A stretch of DNA of 33,434 nt, from NCBI GenBank assembly GCA_002434245.1, contig DJJR01000070.1, positions 2,536-35,969 on the forward strand, in the 5' to 3' direction. This document shows, piece by piece, positions 17,580 through 25,484 of this stretch. The translations under genes were made by a program, and so were the position numbers. The notes beneath the pieces are model-generated. The model made no database searches. It saw nothing but the letters and a program-made list of their open reading frames with translations, and had not been told where the DNA came from. Source of the DNA: Pelosinus fermentans (lineage in GTDB: Bacteria; Bacillota; Negativicutes; DSM-13327). How positions within the stretch are numbered: the stretch's first letter is position 1; every line of letters starts with the position of its first letter.

Positions 17580-18092
17580 TTGTTAATACCATGGGAAATT
17601 GTAGCCGAGGATAGTGAAGAGGCACGTAACCTTGTAGAAAAATTATTGGAGGTTGCGGCTAGCGATCCTCTTATTTTGAGTGAAATCATGCGGGGAGTAT
17701 TGCACGAAGATCCTTGTATTCAGATGCAAGCTGCATCTATGGTAGAAAAGGTGACACGTGTTCGTCCTTTATTTTTGACGCCTTATAGAAGGATATTACT
17801 CAATGAAATCTCGAAGATCAAACAGCCTGGAGTACGCAGGCAAGTTGCAGTGCTCTATGGGCGCATGATGTGGGATGAATGGGAAATGAAACAAGTGGTT
17901 GCTTTGCTTAGCCAATGGATTGAGACACAAGAAGATGAAGATAGTGTTAAGAATTCCATTGAGTCTCTTCATAAGCTGGCTATGCAAAAGGAATGGATCC
18001 TTCCTAAATTTAGGGAGTGCCTGGTAAAGACTGCAGAACATGGCAATCCTGGCATCAGTAATGTAGCAAATGAATTTCTTCATCGCACGTAG
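17580..18092 (+). CDS. Helical repeat protein (HEAT-like), unknown function
   Basis: 170-aa protein made almost wholly of amphipathic helices with a spacing of 30-40 residues (DPLILSEIMRGVLHEDPCIQ; QPGVRRQVAVLYGRMMWDEW; DEDSVKNSIESLHKLAMQKE), resembling HEAT/ARM repeats. The start is set at TTG 17580 because AAGGAGG lies 9 nt upstream. A longer reading frame reaches back to TTG 17496 and ATG 17511, but neither has a ribosome binding site. Family unknown to me. It lies directly before the first nitrogenase-like transcription unit, though that unit has its own promoter. Confidence 0.65.
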   Translation: MLIPWEIVAEDSEEARNLVEKLLEVAASDPLILSEIMRGVLHEDPCIQMQAASMVEKVTRVRPLFLTPYRRILLNEISKIKQPGVRRQVAVLYGRMMWDEWEMKQVVALLSQWIETQEDEDSVKNSIESLHKLAMQKEWILPKFRECLVKTAEHGNPGISNVANEFLHRT

Positions 18093-18154
18093 CGGCTTCT
18101 ATTTCTAGCAGTCGATGGAAGTCTTAAAGCAGTTTAGTTCTTTAGATAAAAAAA

Positions 18155-18183
18155 TTGACTATTGGAAAGTTTTATGTTAAAGT
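18155..18183 (+). promoter_or_regulatory. Probable promoter of the first nitrogenase-like pair
   Basis: TTGACT (18155-18160) and TAAAGT (18178-18183) are spaced by 17 nt. Transcription would start near 18190, about 18 nt before the leader element. Confidence 0.6.
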
Positions 18184-18207
18184 AGAACCAAAAATTAGTA
18201 TTGTGTG

Positions 18208-18266
18208 GCTGATCAGGAGACTGAAGGCAAAGAAAATGAATTATTTTCTTTGCCTTCAGTCTTTTT
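18208..18266 (+). promoter_or_regulatory. Leader attenuator element, copy 1
   Basis: GCTGA (18208-18212) is followed by the mini-hairpin TCAG-GAGA-CTGA (18213-18224) and AGGC (18225-18228). A near-perfect terminator stem has its 5' arm at 18219-18237, its 3' arm at 18243-18261 and then five T. The terminator's 5' arm contains the 3' arm of the mini-hairpin, so the two structures exclude each other, as expected of an attenuator. A further small hairpin, CAAATC-AGAAA-GATTTG, lies at 18267-18283. It sits about 95 nt before the D-like gene. Confidence 0.75.
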
Positions 18267-18361
18267 CAAATCAGAAAGATTTGATCCAAGCAGTATGTTT
18301 CTTGTATTTGCATTATAGATTGGCTGGTGGGTTAAAGAACTTTTAATATGGAGGATACGTG

Positions 18362-19849
18362 ATGAGTTACTTTTTGCAGAAAGAACCGCCAAGGCGAGAA
18401 CAGCGCTTAAATGCATGTATTGCTAGCGGTGGAAATTTGTCGGATATGACGAATCGGAAAATGAGATGTTGTGTACCAGATGGAGAGAGGACATTTACCC
18501 AAAATAATATCTGCTTATTGCTGCCAGCTTTAGGGATGATGAATAGTATACCGAATAGTGTTGTGCTGATGCATGGAGCAGTGGGGTGTGGATCTTCCTC
18601 TCATGGTGGAAATGTAGGAGTTCGAGCTGGAAATAATCACCGCTGGGGTGTGATTAAAGATGGTACATGGCTTTCGACGGCTTTAAATGAGAGCGATGTA
18701 ATCTGTGGGGGCGAAGAGAAATTAGAAGCTGCTATTCGTGAAATTGATGAACATTATAAGCCGATGATTGTCTTTGTTGTAACTGGCTGTGTACCAGGGA
18801 TTATCGGTGATGACGTTGATGGTGTTGTTCAACGTATCCAACCGGAGATCGCTGCTAATATTCTTCCAGTACATTGTGAAGGATTTAAAACAAAGATATG
18901 GGCTACAGCCTATGATGCGGTGTACCATGCTATCGGCAGGGTCATGCTGCAGGATACATCTGAAAACTTAGCTTTGAAAAAGCCGGAAAAGGCTACCGTA
19001 AACCTTATGAATGTTTCTTCTATGGGGCGGGTAGATGAACTTGAATTGGAACGGTTACTGCATACTTTAGGATTAGAGGTTAATATCTTTCCCGTATTTT
19101 CTAAACCTGAGAAAATGTATGCCATGACCCATGCAGATCTTTCGATTAGCACATGTCCCACTCATGATGATTACTTATTAAAACATTTGCAAGAGAAATA
19201 TGGGATTCCTTTTGTGTTAAAACATATGCCGATCGGTATTGGCAATACGAGTGAATGGCTAAGAAATGTAGCTGCCTTTTTTCAACTAGAAAATCAGGTA
19301 GAAAAAATCATTGAAGAAGAAGAAGCAGAGTTAGAAACAGCACTGCAAGAATTTAAAGCATTTTTTAAAGGCAAAAAAGTTTTTGTTAGCGCTGGTGAAT
19401 TTCGGGCATTGGCTACGGCTATCTTATTAGCAGAACTTGGCTTTGAAGTAGTAGCTGTCCGATCCTTTCATCATGATGAATTTGCTGATTCTGAATATGA
19501 GAAATTAAGTAAGATTACGGCAAAGGATTTCCCTTTAAATATTGCAAACTGCCAGCCTTTTGAAGAAGCAAATCTCATACGCCGTGTAAAGCCCGATCTT
19601 TTTCTTGGGCATATGAATGGCAATTCTACAGCCGCAAAATTGGGGATTGCAACGAATGTAATTTATAATGTCGGACTGCAGTTCGTTGGTTATCAGGGAG
19701 CCTATCAGCTAGCCCGCCGTTTATACAGGCAACTAACCAACCCGGGATTTAATCAAAATATTAGTAAATGGGTACAGCTTCCCTATTCTGAAGATTGGTA
19801 TCAACAAGATCCATTTGCACATATCAAACAATCGGAAGGGGAAGTCTAA
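18362..19849 (+). CDS. Nitrogenase-like component 1, D-like subunit (pair A)
   Basis: 495-aa member of the nitrogenase component-1 family. Three cysteines match the NifD P-cluster ligands: C51, C76 (HGAVGCG) and C143 (TGCVPGIIGDD). C265 in SISTCPTHDDY aligns with NifD Cys275, which binds the active-site cofactor. The place of NifD His442 holds no obvious histidine (IYNVGLQFVGYQG). CEGFKTKIW is the usual family segment. ATG 18362 is preferred over GTG 18359 because GGAGG lies 7 nt upstream. It overlaps the K-like gene by 1 nt (TAATG). It is not a normal NifD. A reductase for a substrate other than N2 is inferred from its sulfur-gene neighbours. Confidence 0.88.
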   Translation: MSYFLQKEPPRREQRLNACIASGGNLSDMTNRKMRCCVPDGERTFTQNNICLLLPALGMMNSIPNSVVLMHGAVGCGSSSHGGNVGVRAGNNHRWGVIKDGTWLSTALNESDVICGGEEKLEAAIREIDEHYKPMIVFVVTGCVPGIIGDDVDGVVQRIQPEIAANILPVHCEGFKTKIWATAYDAVYHAIGRVMLQDTSENLALKKPEKATVNLMNVSSMGRVDELELERLLHTLGLEVNIFPVFSKPEKMYAMTHADLSISTCPTHDDYLLKHLQEKYGIPFVLKHMPIGIGNTSEWLRNVAAFFQLENQVEKIIEEEEAELETALQEFKAFFKGKKVFVSAGEFRALATAILLAELGFEVVAVRSFHHDEFADSEYEKLSKITAKDFPLNIANCQPFEEANLIRRVKPDLFLGHMNGNSTAAKLGIATNVIYNVGLQFVGYQGAYQLARRLYRQLTNPGFNQNISKWVQLPYSEDWYQQDPFAHIKQSEGEV

Positions 19850-21195
19850 TGAAACATTTTATTGAAAGACCACGATTTACTTGTGCCTTAGGAGGTGCCA
19901 TCGCGACAGTTACGGCTTTGCCGCGAGCAATACATATATTACATGCTCCTCCTGGTTGTGCTGGGAACACGGCTTGGACGCAGATGGGAGGATGTGGACT
20001 TCAGGTAGGCGGATATTGTGGCGGTATTAGTATACCTGGGACGAATGTTCAAGAAAGAGAAGTTGTTTTTGGTGGCTCAGATCGACTTCAAGAACAGATT
20101 CAAAATACGCTGAAAGTAATGGATGCTGACTTGTATGTCGTCTTAACGAGCTGTGTGACAGAGATTATTGGTGATGATGTGGATTCTGTCATAGCTCCTT
20201 TTCAAAATGATGAAACCCAAATTATCTCTGCTGAGACAGGGGGCTTTAAGGGCAATTCATACCTAGGATATGAAATTGTTCTTGAAAGTATTTTAAAAAA
20301 TTATGTAACTCGTGGTGAAGCAACTGTTAAAGGCAGGGTCAATCTATGGGGTATTGCTCCATCTTTTGATGTCTTTTGGCGAGGTAATTTAGAAGGGCTA
20401 CGCCAGCTTTTAAGCAGATTGGGACTGGAAGTAAACACATTCTTTACGATGGATGATCATCTTGATGGAATTCGTCATGCAAGCAGTGCCCAGCTCAATA
20501 TCGTGGTTTCCGATGTATTTGGCTGGCAAGCTGCTAAGATCAGCCAGGAAGTACATGGAATTCCCTATGTAGTGAGCCCCCTGCCGATTGGACCTAGTGC
20601 GAGTGATTTGTTTCTGCGAAGGGTTGGTGAAGCGTTAGGTCTAAGTGAGGAATTGATTGAAGCGGTTATTACTACTGAAAATCAACGCTATTATAAACTG
20701 CTTGAACCCCTAACTGATTGCTACAATGATATGGATTTGCAGCGATATGCAGCTGTAGTGGGAGACTCTAATTATGCAACGGCCATTACTGCCTTTCTTG
20801 AAAATGATTTCGGATGGCTGCCACAGGTAATCGTCATTACGGATACATTAATGGAGGAGCAACAAGAGCGCATAGTGAATCGATTATCGAGTCTGAAATC
20901 AGGACGTATACCTAAAATTATTTTCAAAGGTGATTTGACAGATATTGCAAAAAGTATTAAAGAACATTGGGAAGGCAGCCAAACGCGATATGGAAAATAT
21001 GTAAATGCATTATCACCTGCATTTGTTGTTGGCAGCTCATTAGATCGCCCATTGGCACAAGAGTTAGGTGCTGCTCATTTAAGTATCAGTTTTCCTGTAT
21101 CCAATAGAGCCGTAATTGACCGAGGTTATACTGGCTACCAGGGCGGTTTGCGGCTGATCGAGGATCTGATTAGTGCCATTATCGTAAATCGTTAA
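19849..21195 (+). CDS. Nitrogenase-like component 1, K-like subunit (pair A)
   Basis: 448-aa partner of the preceding D-like subunit. P-cluster-type cysteines are C12 (FTCALGG), C37 (HAPPGCAGN) and C102 (TSCVTEIIGDD). AETGGFKGNSYLGYE and the C-terminal SNRAVIDRGYTGYQGGLRLIEDLI are typical of K-like proteins. The N-terminus is short, beginning only 11 residues before the first cysteine, unlike NifK with its long extension. The start is the ATG overlapping the upstream stop, which ensures equal synthesis of both subunits; a longer frame from 19795 would lie inside the D-like gene. Confidence 0.88.
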   Translation: MKHFIERPRFTCALGGAIATVTALPRAIHILHAPPGCAGNTAWTQMGGCGLQVGGYCGGISIPGTNVQEREVVFGGSDRLQEQIQNTLKVMDADLYVVLTSCVTEIIGDDVDSVIAPFQNDETQIISAETGGFKGNSYLGYEIVLESILKNYVTRGEATVKGRVNLWGIAPSFDVFWRGNLEGLRQLLSRLGLEVNTFFTMDDHLDGIRHASSAQLNIVVSDVFGWQAAKISQEVHGIPYVVSPLPIGPSASDLFLRRVGEALGLSEELIEAVITTENQRYYKLLEPLTDCYNDMDLQRYAAVVGDSNYATAITAFLENDFGWLPQVIVITDTLMEEQQERIVNRLSSLKSGRIPKIIFKGDLTDIAKSIKEHWEGSQTRYGKYVNALSPAFVVGSSLDRPLAQELGAAHLSISFPVSNRAVIDRGYTGYQGGLRLIEDLISAIIVNR

Positions 21196-21230
21196 ATTCT
21201 TTTTCTCCAGCTGCACTCGTAGCTCATAGT

Positions 21231-21292
21231 GCTGATTAGGTGAAACCTAAAGGCAAAGAAGTTTCCTTTCAGGAACGTTCTTTGCCTTTTTT
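21231..21292 (+). promoter_or_regulatory. Leader attenuator element, copy 2 (between genes)
   Basis: GCTGA (21231-21235), mini-hairpin TTAGGT-GAA-ACCTAA (21236-21250), AGGC (21251-21254), then a terminator with arms AGGCAAAGAA and TTCTTTGCCT plus an inner GTTTCC/GGAAC stem and a T-run. No good promoter is seen in the 35 nt between the preceding stop codon and the element, so it probably acts on transcripts from pair A as well as ending them. Confidence 0.75.
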
Positions 21293-21340
21293 ATTTTATG
21301 TAATATAACAAAATCGCACTTAAAATTAGGAGGGATCTGT

Positions 21341-21712
21341 ATGCCGACATACCTTAAAAAGGAACCTAATTCTACCGAATCTCAGCCAATTCAAGTTTTA
21401 GAAATTATTAATTATTTTTTACACACTGCTTATAGTGGATTTTTGATCGTATCAGTACAAGATGGATATGTTGTTAAAATGGAGAAAACAGAAAGATTTA
21501 CGATTACAGCCAAGAGCCGCCAGGGAAATTATGTGAAAATTGAGAAGCCTAAAGAGAAACATCCTCTTTGCGTACGGATATTAACAGAACTGCAAGATAT
21601 TCGTTATGGTCAGCTGATCATTCGTTTAGATAGTGGGCAAGTGGATCATTTGGAGAAAACAGAAAAAAGACGCATTCATGAATTTGAAGGGACTGATGGA
21701 GCGGGCATATAA
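21341..21712 (+). CDS. Tandem YezD/DUF2292-like small protein
   Basis: 123-aa protein that seems to hold two YezD (DUF2292) units. The first, about residues 20-56, contains FLIVSVQDGYVVKMEKTERF. The second, about 77-114, contains IRYGQLIIRLDSGQVDHLEK followed by TEKRRI. Single YezD proteins are about 55-60 aa, so this is a duplication or fusion. The function is unknown; such genes are often found beside sulfur assimilation and transport genes, which fits here. AGGAGGGAT precedes the ATG. It is the first gene behind leader copy 2. Confidence 0.75.
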   Translation: MPTYLKKEPNSTESQPIQVLEIINYFLHTAYSGFLIVSVQDGYVVKMEKTERFTITAKSRQGNYVKIEKPKEKHPLCVRILTELQDIRYGQLIIRLDSGQVDHLEKTEKRRIHEFEGTDGAGI

Positions 21713-21763
21713 AGAAGGCTTGCTGGATAGACATGAGAGCTGCTTTAGGAGGTTAGGATTAAA

Positions 21764-23087
21764 ATGTCTAATTATAAAAAAGTAACATCGAATATAATTG
21801 TTAAATTACAGATTATTGTTGGTGTAGAGCATGTATTATCAGGATCGGCAATTTTGGATCATTATGCTTATATGCGGGTACAAGGAAAGATATCTTACGT
21901 TACCCTGAAATCGTGGCCTGCCAGGAAGCTCCCAAGAAGTGGCTGAAATAATGAAATTAGCGAATAAACATTTAATACCGGTTACGCCTAGAGGGGGAGG
22001 AAGCGGTCTTGCGGGAGGTGCTGTGGCGTTAAAGGGGGGCATCCTCCTTGATTTAGTTCGTATGAATCGCATTATTCATGTAGATATTGCAGCAAAATAT
22101 ATGATCGTGGAAGCTGCTGTTCGAACTTTAGATATTCAAAATGAAGCGAAAAGACATGGTCTATTATATGCTGGAGATCCTTGCAGCAGCGACGATTGTG
22201 TAATTGCAGGAAATGTTGCTACTAATGCTGGAGGAAATAAAGCGGTTAAGTACGGCGTGACCGCTGATCAAATCTACGAGTTGGAGATCGTGACTCCGCA
22301 AGGGAAAATTCTTACTCTGGGAGGGCGGTTGAAAAAGAACTCTACTGGATACAGCTTAATTAAACTGATTGCCGGATCAGAAGGGACGCTGGGTATTATT
22401 ACTAAAATTACACTTAAATTACAAAAACTTGCTCCTTTATTGCCAAACTTCTTAGCGATATTCCCAAATCTAGCTGCAGCTGTTACTCTGGTGGAAGCAT
22501 TACTAGCAGAAAAAAATGCATTGGAGATGTTTTGCTAATTCAGTTAGAGGCTCAAAACCAAGAAGATGTAAGATTCAAGGAACTATACTTAAGAACTTTG
22601 CAGTTTACACAATTGTCTGGATATCAGGTCAATAGAAGGAGAAGCTATCTGGCGGGGGCGCAGACAGTGGGGGAAGGCACTTGAAGTAGATGAGCCTATA
22701 GGAGCATCAGAAGATCTAGTTGTGCCAGTAGATCTTATTACCCCGTTTATTCAAAACTTAGAATCATTAGCCACTTCTTTTCAATTTGACTTTCGGATAG
22801 CAGGGCATGCTGGTGATGGCAATCTGCATTTGCGTATTTTGCCTGGGACAGTGCCGATAGAGGAATGGGAGAATAAGCTTAAGGAATTCAGAGAGGTGTT
22901 GTACGCTGTTACCTATTCTCTTGGTGGGCGATTATCAGGAGAACATGGAATCGGTTTTAAACGCAAGTATTTTTTGCGTTCCGTAATACAGCCAGAAGAG
23001 CTTGAACTTATGAAGAATTTAAAGAAGGCCTTTGATCCTAATTTTATACTAAATTCAGGAAAAATATTTGATATTGATGCTAGTTAA
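21764..23087 (+). pseudogene. Decayed GlcD-type FAD-binding oxidase
   Basis: Remains of a protein of about 440 residues like GlcD of this window, spread over different frames. Recognisable parts are MKLANKHLIPVTPRGGGSG through GSEGTLGIITKITLKL (21939-22500), IEGEAIWRGRRQWGKALEVD (from about 22633), and AGHAGDGNLHLRILP plus SGEHGIGFKRKYF (to 23087). Frameshifts fall near 21885, 21917, 22530 and 22630. The original ribosome binding site AGGAGG still stands before ATG 21764. With at least four lesions it cannot make an active enzyme. It lies within the unit that begins at leader copy 2 and does not obviously block the downstream genes. Confidence 0.88.
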
Positions 23088-23117
23088 ATAAACAGTAAAA
23101 GTAAATGAGGTGATACA

Positions 23118-23954
23118 ATGAAAAATCCTTGCTTTAGCAATATTCCCCTTCATATTTTAGAACAGACACAAAAACATCCCTGCTATTCTGTAGAAGTGCA
23201 TCAACAGTTTGCTGTGATGCATTTGCCAGTTGCACCGACGTGTAATATGCAGTGCAATTATTGTAATCGCAGCTTTGATTGCATCAATGAAAACCGCCCT
23301 GGCGTAACGAGCGAAAGCTTAACTCCTGCTCTTGCTGTCGCAAACTATCGTAGCGTAAAAGGCAAAATCGCAGAACTTGGCGTGGTAGGCATTGCAGGTC
23401 CGGGAGATGCCTTAGCGGACTGGCAGCAGACAAAAGAAACCATAGAAAAAATACAAAAAATAGATCCGGACATTGTATTTTGTTTATCTACAAATGGTTT
23501 ATTATTAGCAAAATATGCATCAGAGATTATTCAGTTGGGAATTCATCATGTAACCGTTACCATAAATGCCGTGAACCCTCAGATCGGTGCGCAAATTTAT
23601 AAATTTATACTCTACGAAGGGCAGAAATATGAAGGATTAGAAGCAGCGCAGCTGCTTTATGAACAGCAGTTAGCAGGTATTGAGTATCTGGTTGCTCATG
23701 GTGTATTGATAAAGATCAATATTGTCATGTTAAAAGGCATTAACGATCAGCATATCCCAGATGTAGTAAAAAAAATGAAAGAGCTGGGGGTTTTCATTAT
23801 TAATATTATTCCGCTTATTCCTGCTACTGGAAGCCGCTTTGCAGAAAATTTTCAAGTGAGCGAACAAGAAATTAACGAAATGAGAAAACGTTGCCAATTA
23901 GACCGGCAGCAGGTGCGAGATTGCGAACAGTGCAGAGTTGATAAGGTAGGGTGA
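23118..23954 (+). CDS. nifB: NifB-type radical SAM protein (cofactor synthesis)
   Basis: 278-aa radical SAM enzyme matching the NifB core, which joins two 4Fe-4S clusters and inserts carbide to make NifB-co (L-cluster, Fe8S9C). Visible signs are MHLPVAPTCNMQCNYCNRSF with the SAM-cluster cysteines C42, C46 and C49, ENRPGV, VGIAGPGDALAD, CLSTNGL, VTVTINAVNPQIGAQIY and the C-terminal CEQCRVDKVG. There is no NifX-like C-terminal domain, so it is the minimal form. Presence beside three component-1 pairs suggests they carry an L-cluster-type cofactor. GAGGTGA precedes the ATG. It follows the pseudogene by 30 nt and precedes pair B by 63 nt. Confidence 0.92.
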   Translation: MKNPCFSNIPLHILEQTQKHPCYSVEVHQQFAVMHLPVAPTCNMQCNYCNRSFDCINENRPGVTSESLTPALAVANYRSVKGKIAELGVVGIAGPGDALADWQQTKETIEKIQKIDPDIVFCLSTNGLLLAKYASEIIQLGIHHVTVTINAVNPQIGAQIYKFILYEGQKYEGLEAAQLLYEQQLAGIEYLVAHGVLIKINIVMLKGINDQHIPDVVKKMKELGVFIINIIPLIPATGSRFAENFQVSEQEINEMRKRCQLDRQQVRDCEQCRVDKVG

Positions 23955-24017
23955 TTTGAAAAATGACTCATTAATAAATTTGTAATCTAGTAGAAATTTT
24001 AAGGATGGTGAGTATTA

Positions 24018-25484
24018 ATGTCGATCAATTTAAACATTTCTGAAGTTGCTATTCGGGAAAATCGCTTAGGGTCGGTGACGGGATACCAAGGGTCTATCAA
24101 AGAACTTGCTGCGCAAGCATCGAGTTGCTCTTTAAAGAATAAGGAAAGATGCTTTAGCCAGTCCAGCGCTTGCAGCTCCGGTTGTGCGCAAGGGTATCTT
24201 TCGAGAATTGTAGATGCTGCTATTGTTGTTCATGCGCCAATCGGTTGTGCGGCAGATAGTGTTTACAGTAATACACAAAATAAATGGGGCGAAAAGGTTA
24301 GAAACTGGAAACATAGAAATATCAATGTGATTAACACGAACATGGTAGAGGAAGATACTGTGTTCGGTGCCGTAGCTAAACTTAAAGAGGCTATACGAGA
24401 AGCATATCGGCGGTTTAATCCCAAGGCGATTTTTGTGACAACTTCTTGTGTGTCAGGAATTATAGGGGAAGACATTACGAGTGTCCTTGATGAATTAGAA
24501 GAGGAAATTCCTATTCCCTTAGCGCCGGTGTTTTGTGAAGGATTTAAATCTAAGATATGGGCATCTGGTTTTGATGCGGCGTTTCATGCAATCTTGACGA
24601 AAATTGTAAAACCCCCTCAGCGAAGGACAAACAAAGTCAATATGATCAATTTTAGCGGCAGTGCCCGAAAACAAATTGTTGAAACTCTTGCACGATTTGA
24701 CTTGGAGCCTGTATTTGTGGCACCATACAGTACGGTGGAAGAACTATCAAAGATGTCCGAGTCTGCTGCAACCATCAGTATTTGTGGAACATTAGGCAGT
24801 TATATCGGCAATGGATTGGAAGAACATTATGGAGTTCCTTATGTAAAAACCTTGCAGCCTCATGGAATTGTAGGAATGGATAGTTGGTTGCGGGGATTGG
24901 GTGCAGTAACTGGCAAGGAGCAAGAAGTAGAGGCTTATATTCGGGAAGAAAAAGAGAAGATTGCTTCTGATCTAGCAGAAATCAGGGAAAAACTCCAGGG
25001 ACATACAGCCGTTGTTGGCATGGGACCTAGCTTTGGTCATAATTATATTAGAACCATTCAAGAACTTGGGATAAAAGTGATATGGGGGGCCACATGGCAT
25101 TTTGATCCTCAGTATGATAATGGGAAAACTCCGGCGTCTACAGAACTATTGGCAAGTCAGGAAGTCGATATACCTGTTAGTGTGGGGGATCAGCAAAATT
25201 ATGAATTACTTAATTTATTGAATCGACTAAAACCTGATTTATATGTAGCACGTCATGGCGGCTCTACGGTATGGGCAACAAAATTGGGAATACCTTCCGT
25301 AATGGTTGCTGACGAGTTTAGTGCTTTTGGTTACCACGGACTCATTGATTTTGGTTATCGGCTCAGTGACGCTCTTACAAATCGCAGTCTTGCCAAAAAT
25401 TTATCCTCGCGAGTAAAAATGCCTTATACAGATTGGTGGATGGCACAAGATAGCTTTATATTCTTAGAAAATGAGGTGGTATAA
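24018..25484 (+). CDS. Nitrogenase-like component 1, D-like subunit (pair B)
   Basis: 488-aa protein, the most divergent of the three D-like subunits. P-cluster-type cysteines are C52, C77 (HAPIGCA) and C144 (TTSCVSGIIGED). C256 in TISICGTLGSY aligns with the cofactor cysteine of NifD. The region of NifD His442 reads MVADEFSAFGYHG, with acidic residues. It lies next to nifB, so a cofactor-scaffold role (NifE-like) is an alternative to an enzyme role. Retention of all cysteines in both subunits speaks somewhat against a NifEN identity, because NifN usually lacks some of them. AAGGATGGTGAG precedes the ATG. The stop overlaps the next start (TAATG). Confidence 0.87.
   Translation: MSINLNISEVAIRENRLGSVTGYQGSIKELAAQASSCSLKNKERCFSQSSACSSGCAQGYLSRIVDAAIVVHAPIGCAADSVYSNTQNKWGEKVRNWKHRNINVINTNMVEEDTVFGAVAKLKEAIREAYRRFNPKAIFVTTSCVSGIIGEDITSVLDELEEEIPIPLAPVFCEGFKSKIWASGFDAAFHAILTKIVKPPQRRTNKVNMINFSGSARKQIVETLARFDLEPVFVAPYSTVEELSKMSESAATISICGTLGSYIGNGLEEHYGVPYVKTLQPHGIVGMDSWLRGLGAVTGKEQEVEAYIREEKEKIASDLAEIREKLQGHTAVVGMGPSFGHNYIRTIQELGIKVIWGATWHFDPQYDNGKTPASTELLASQEVDIPVSVGDQQNYELLNLLNRLKPDLYVARHGGSTVWATKLGIPSVMVADEFSAFGYHGLIDFGYRLSDALTNRSLAKNLSSRVKMPYTDWWMAQDSFIFLENEVV

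Noticed and set aside
18208..18266. Leader element as a BglG/LicT-type RAT antiterminator site
   Set aside because: AAGGCAAAG recalls the RAT 3' half, but the conserved 5' half (GGATTGTTACTG type) is missing in all copies and no sugar PTS genes are controlled.
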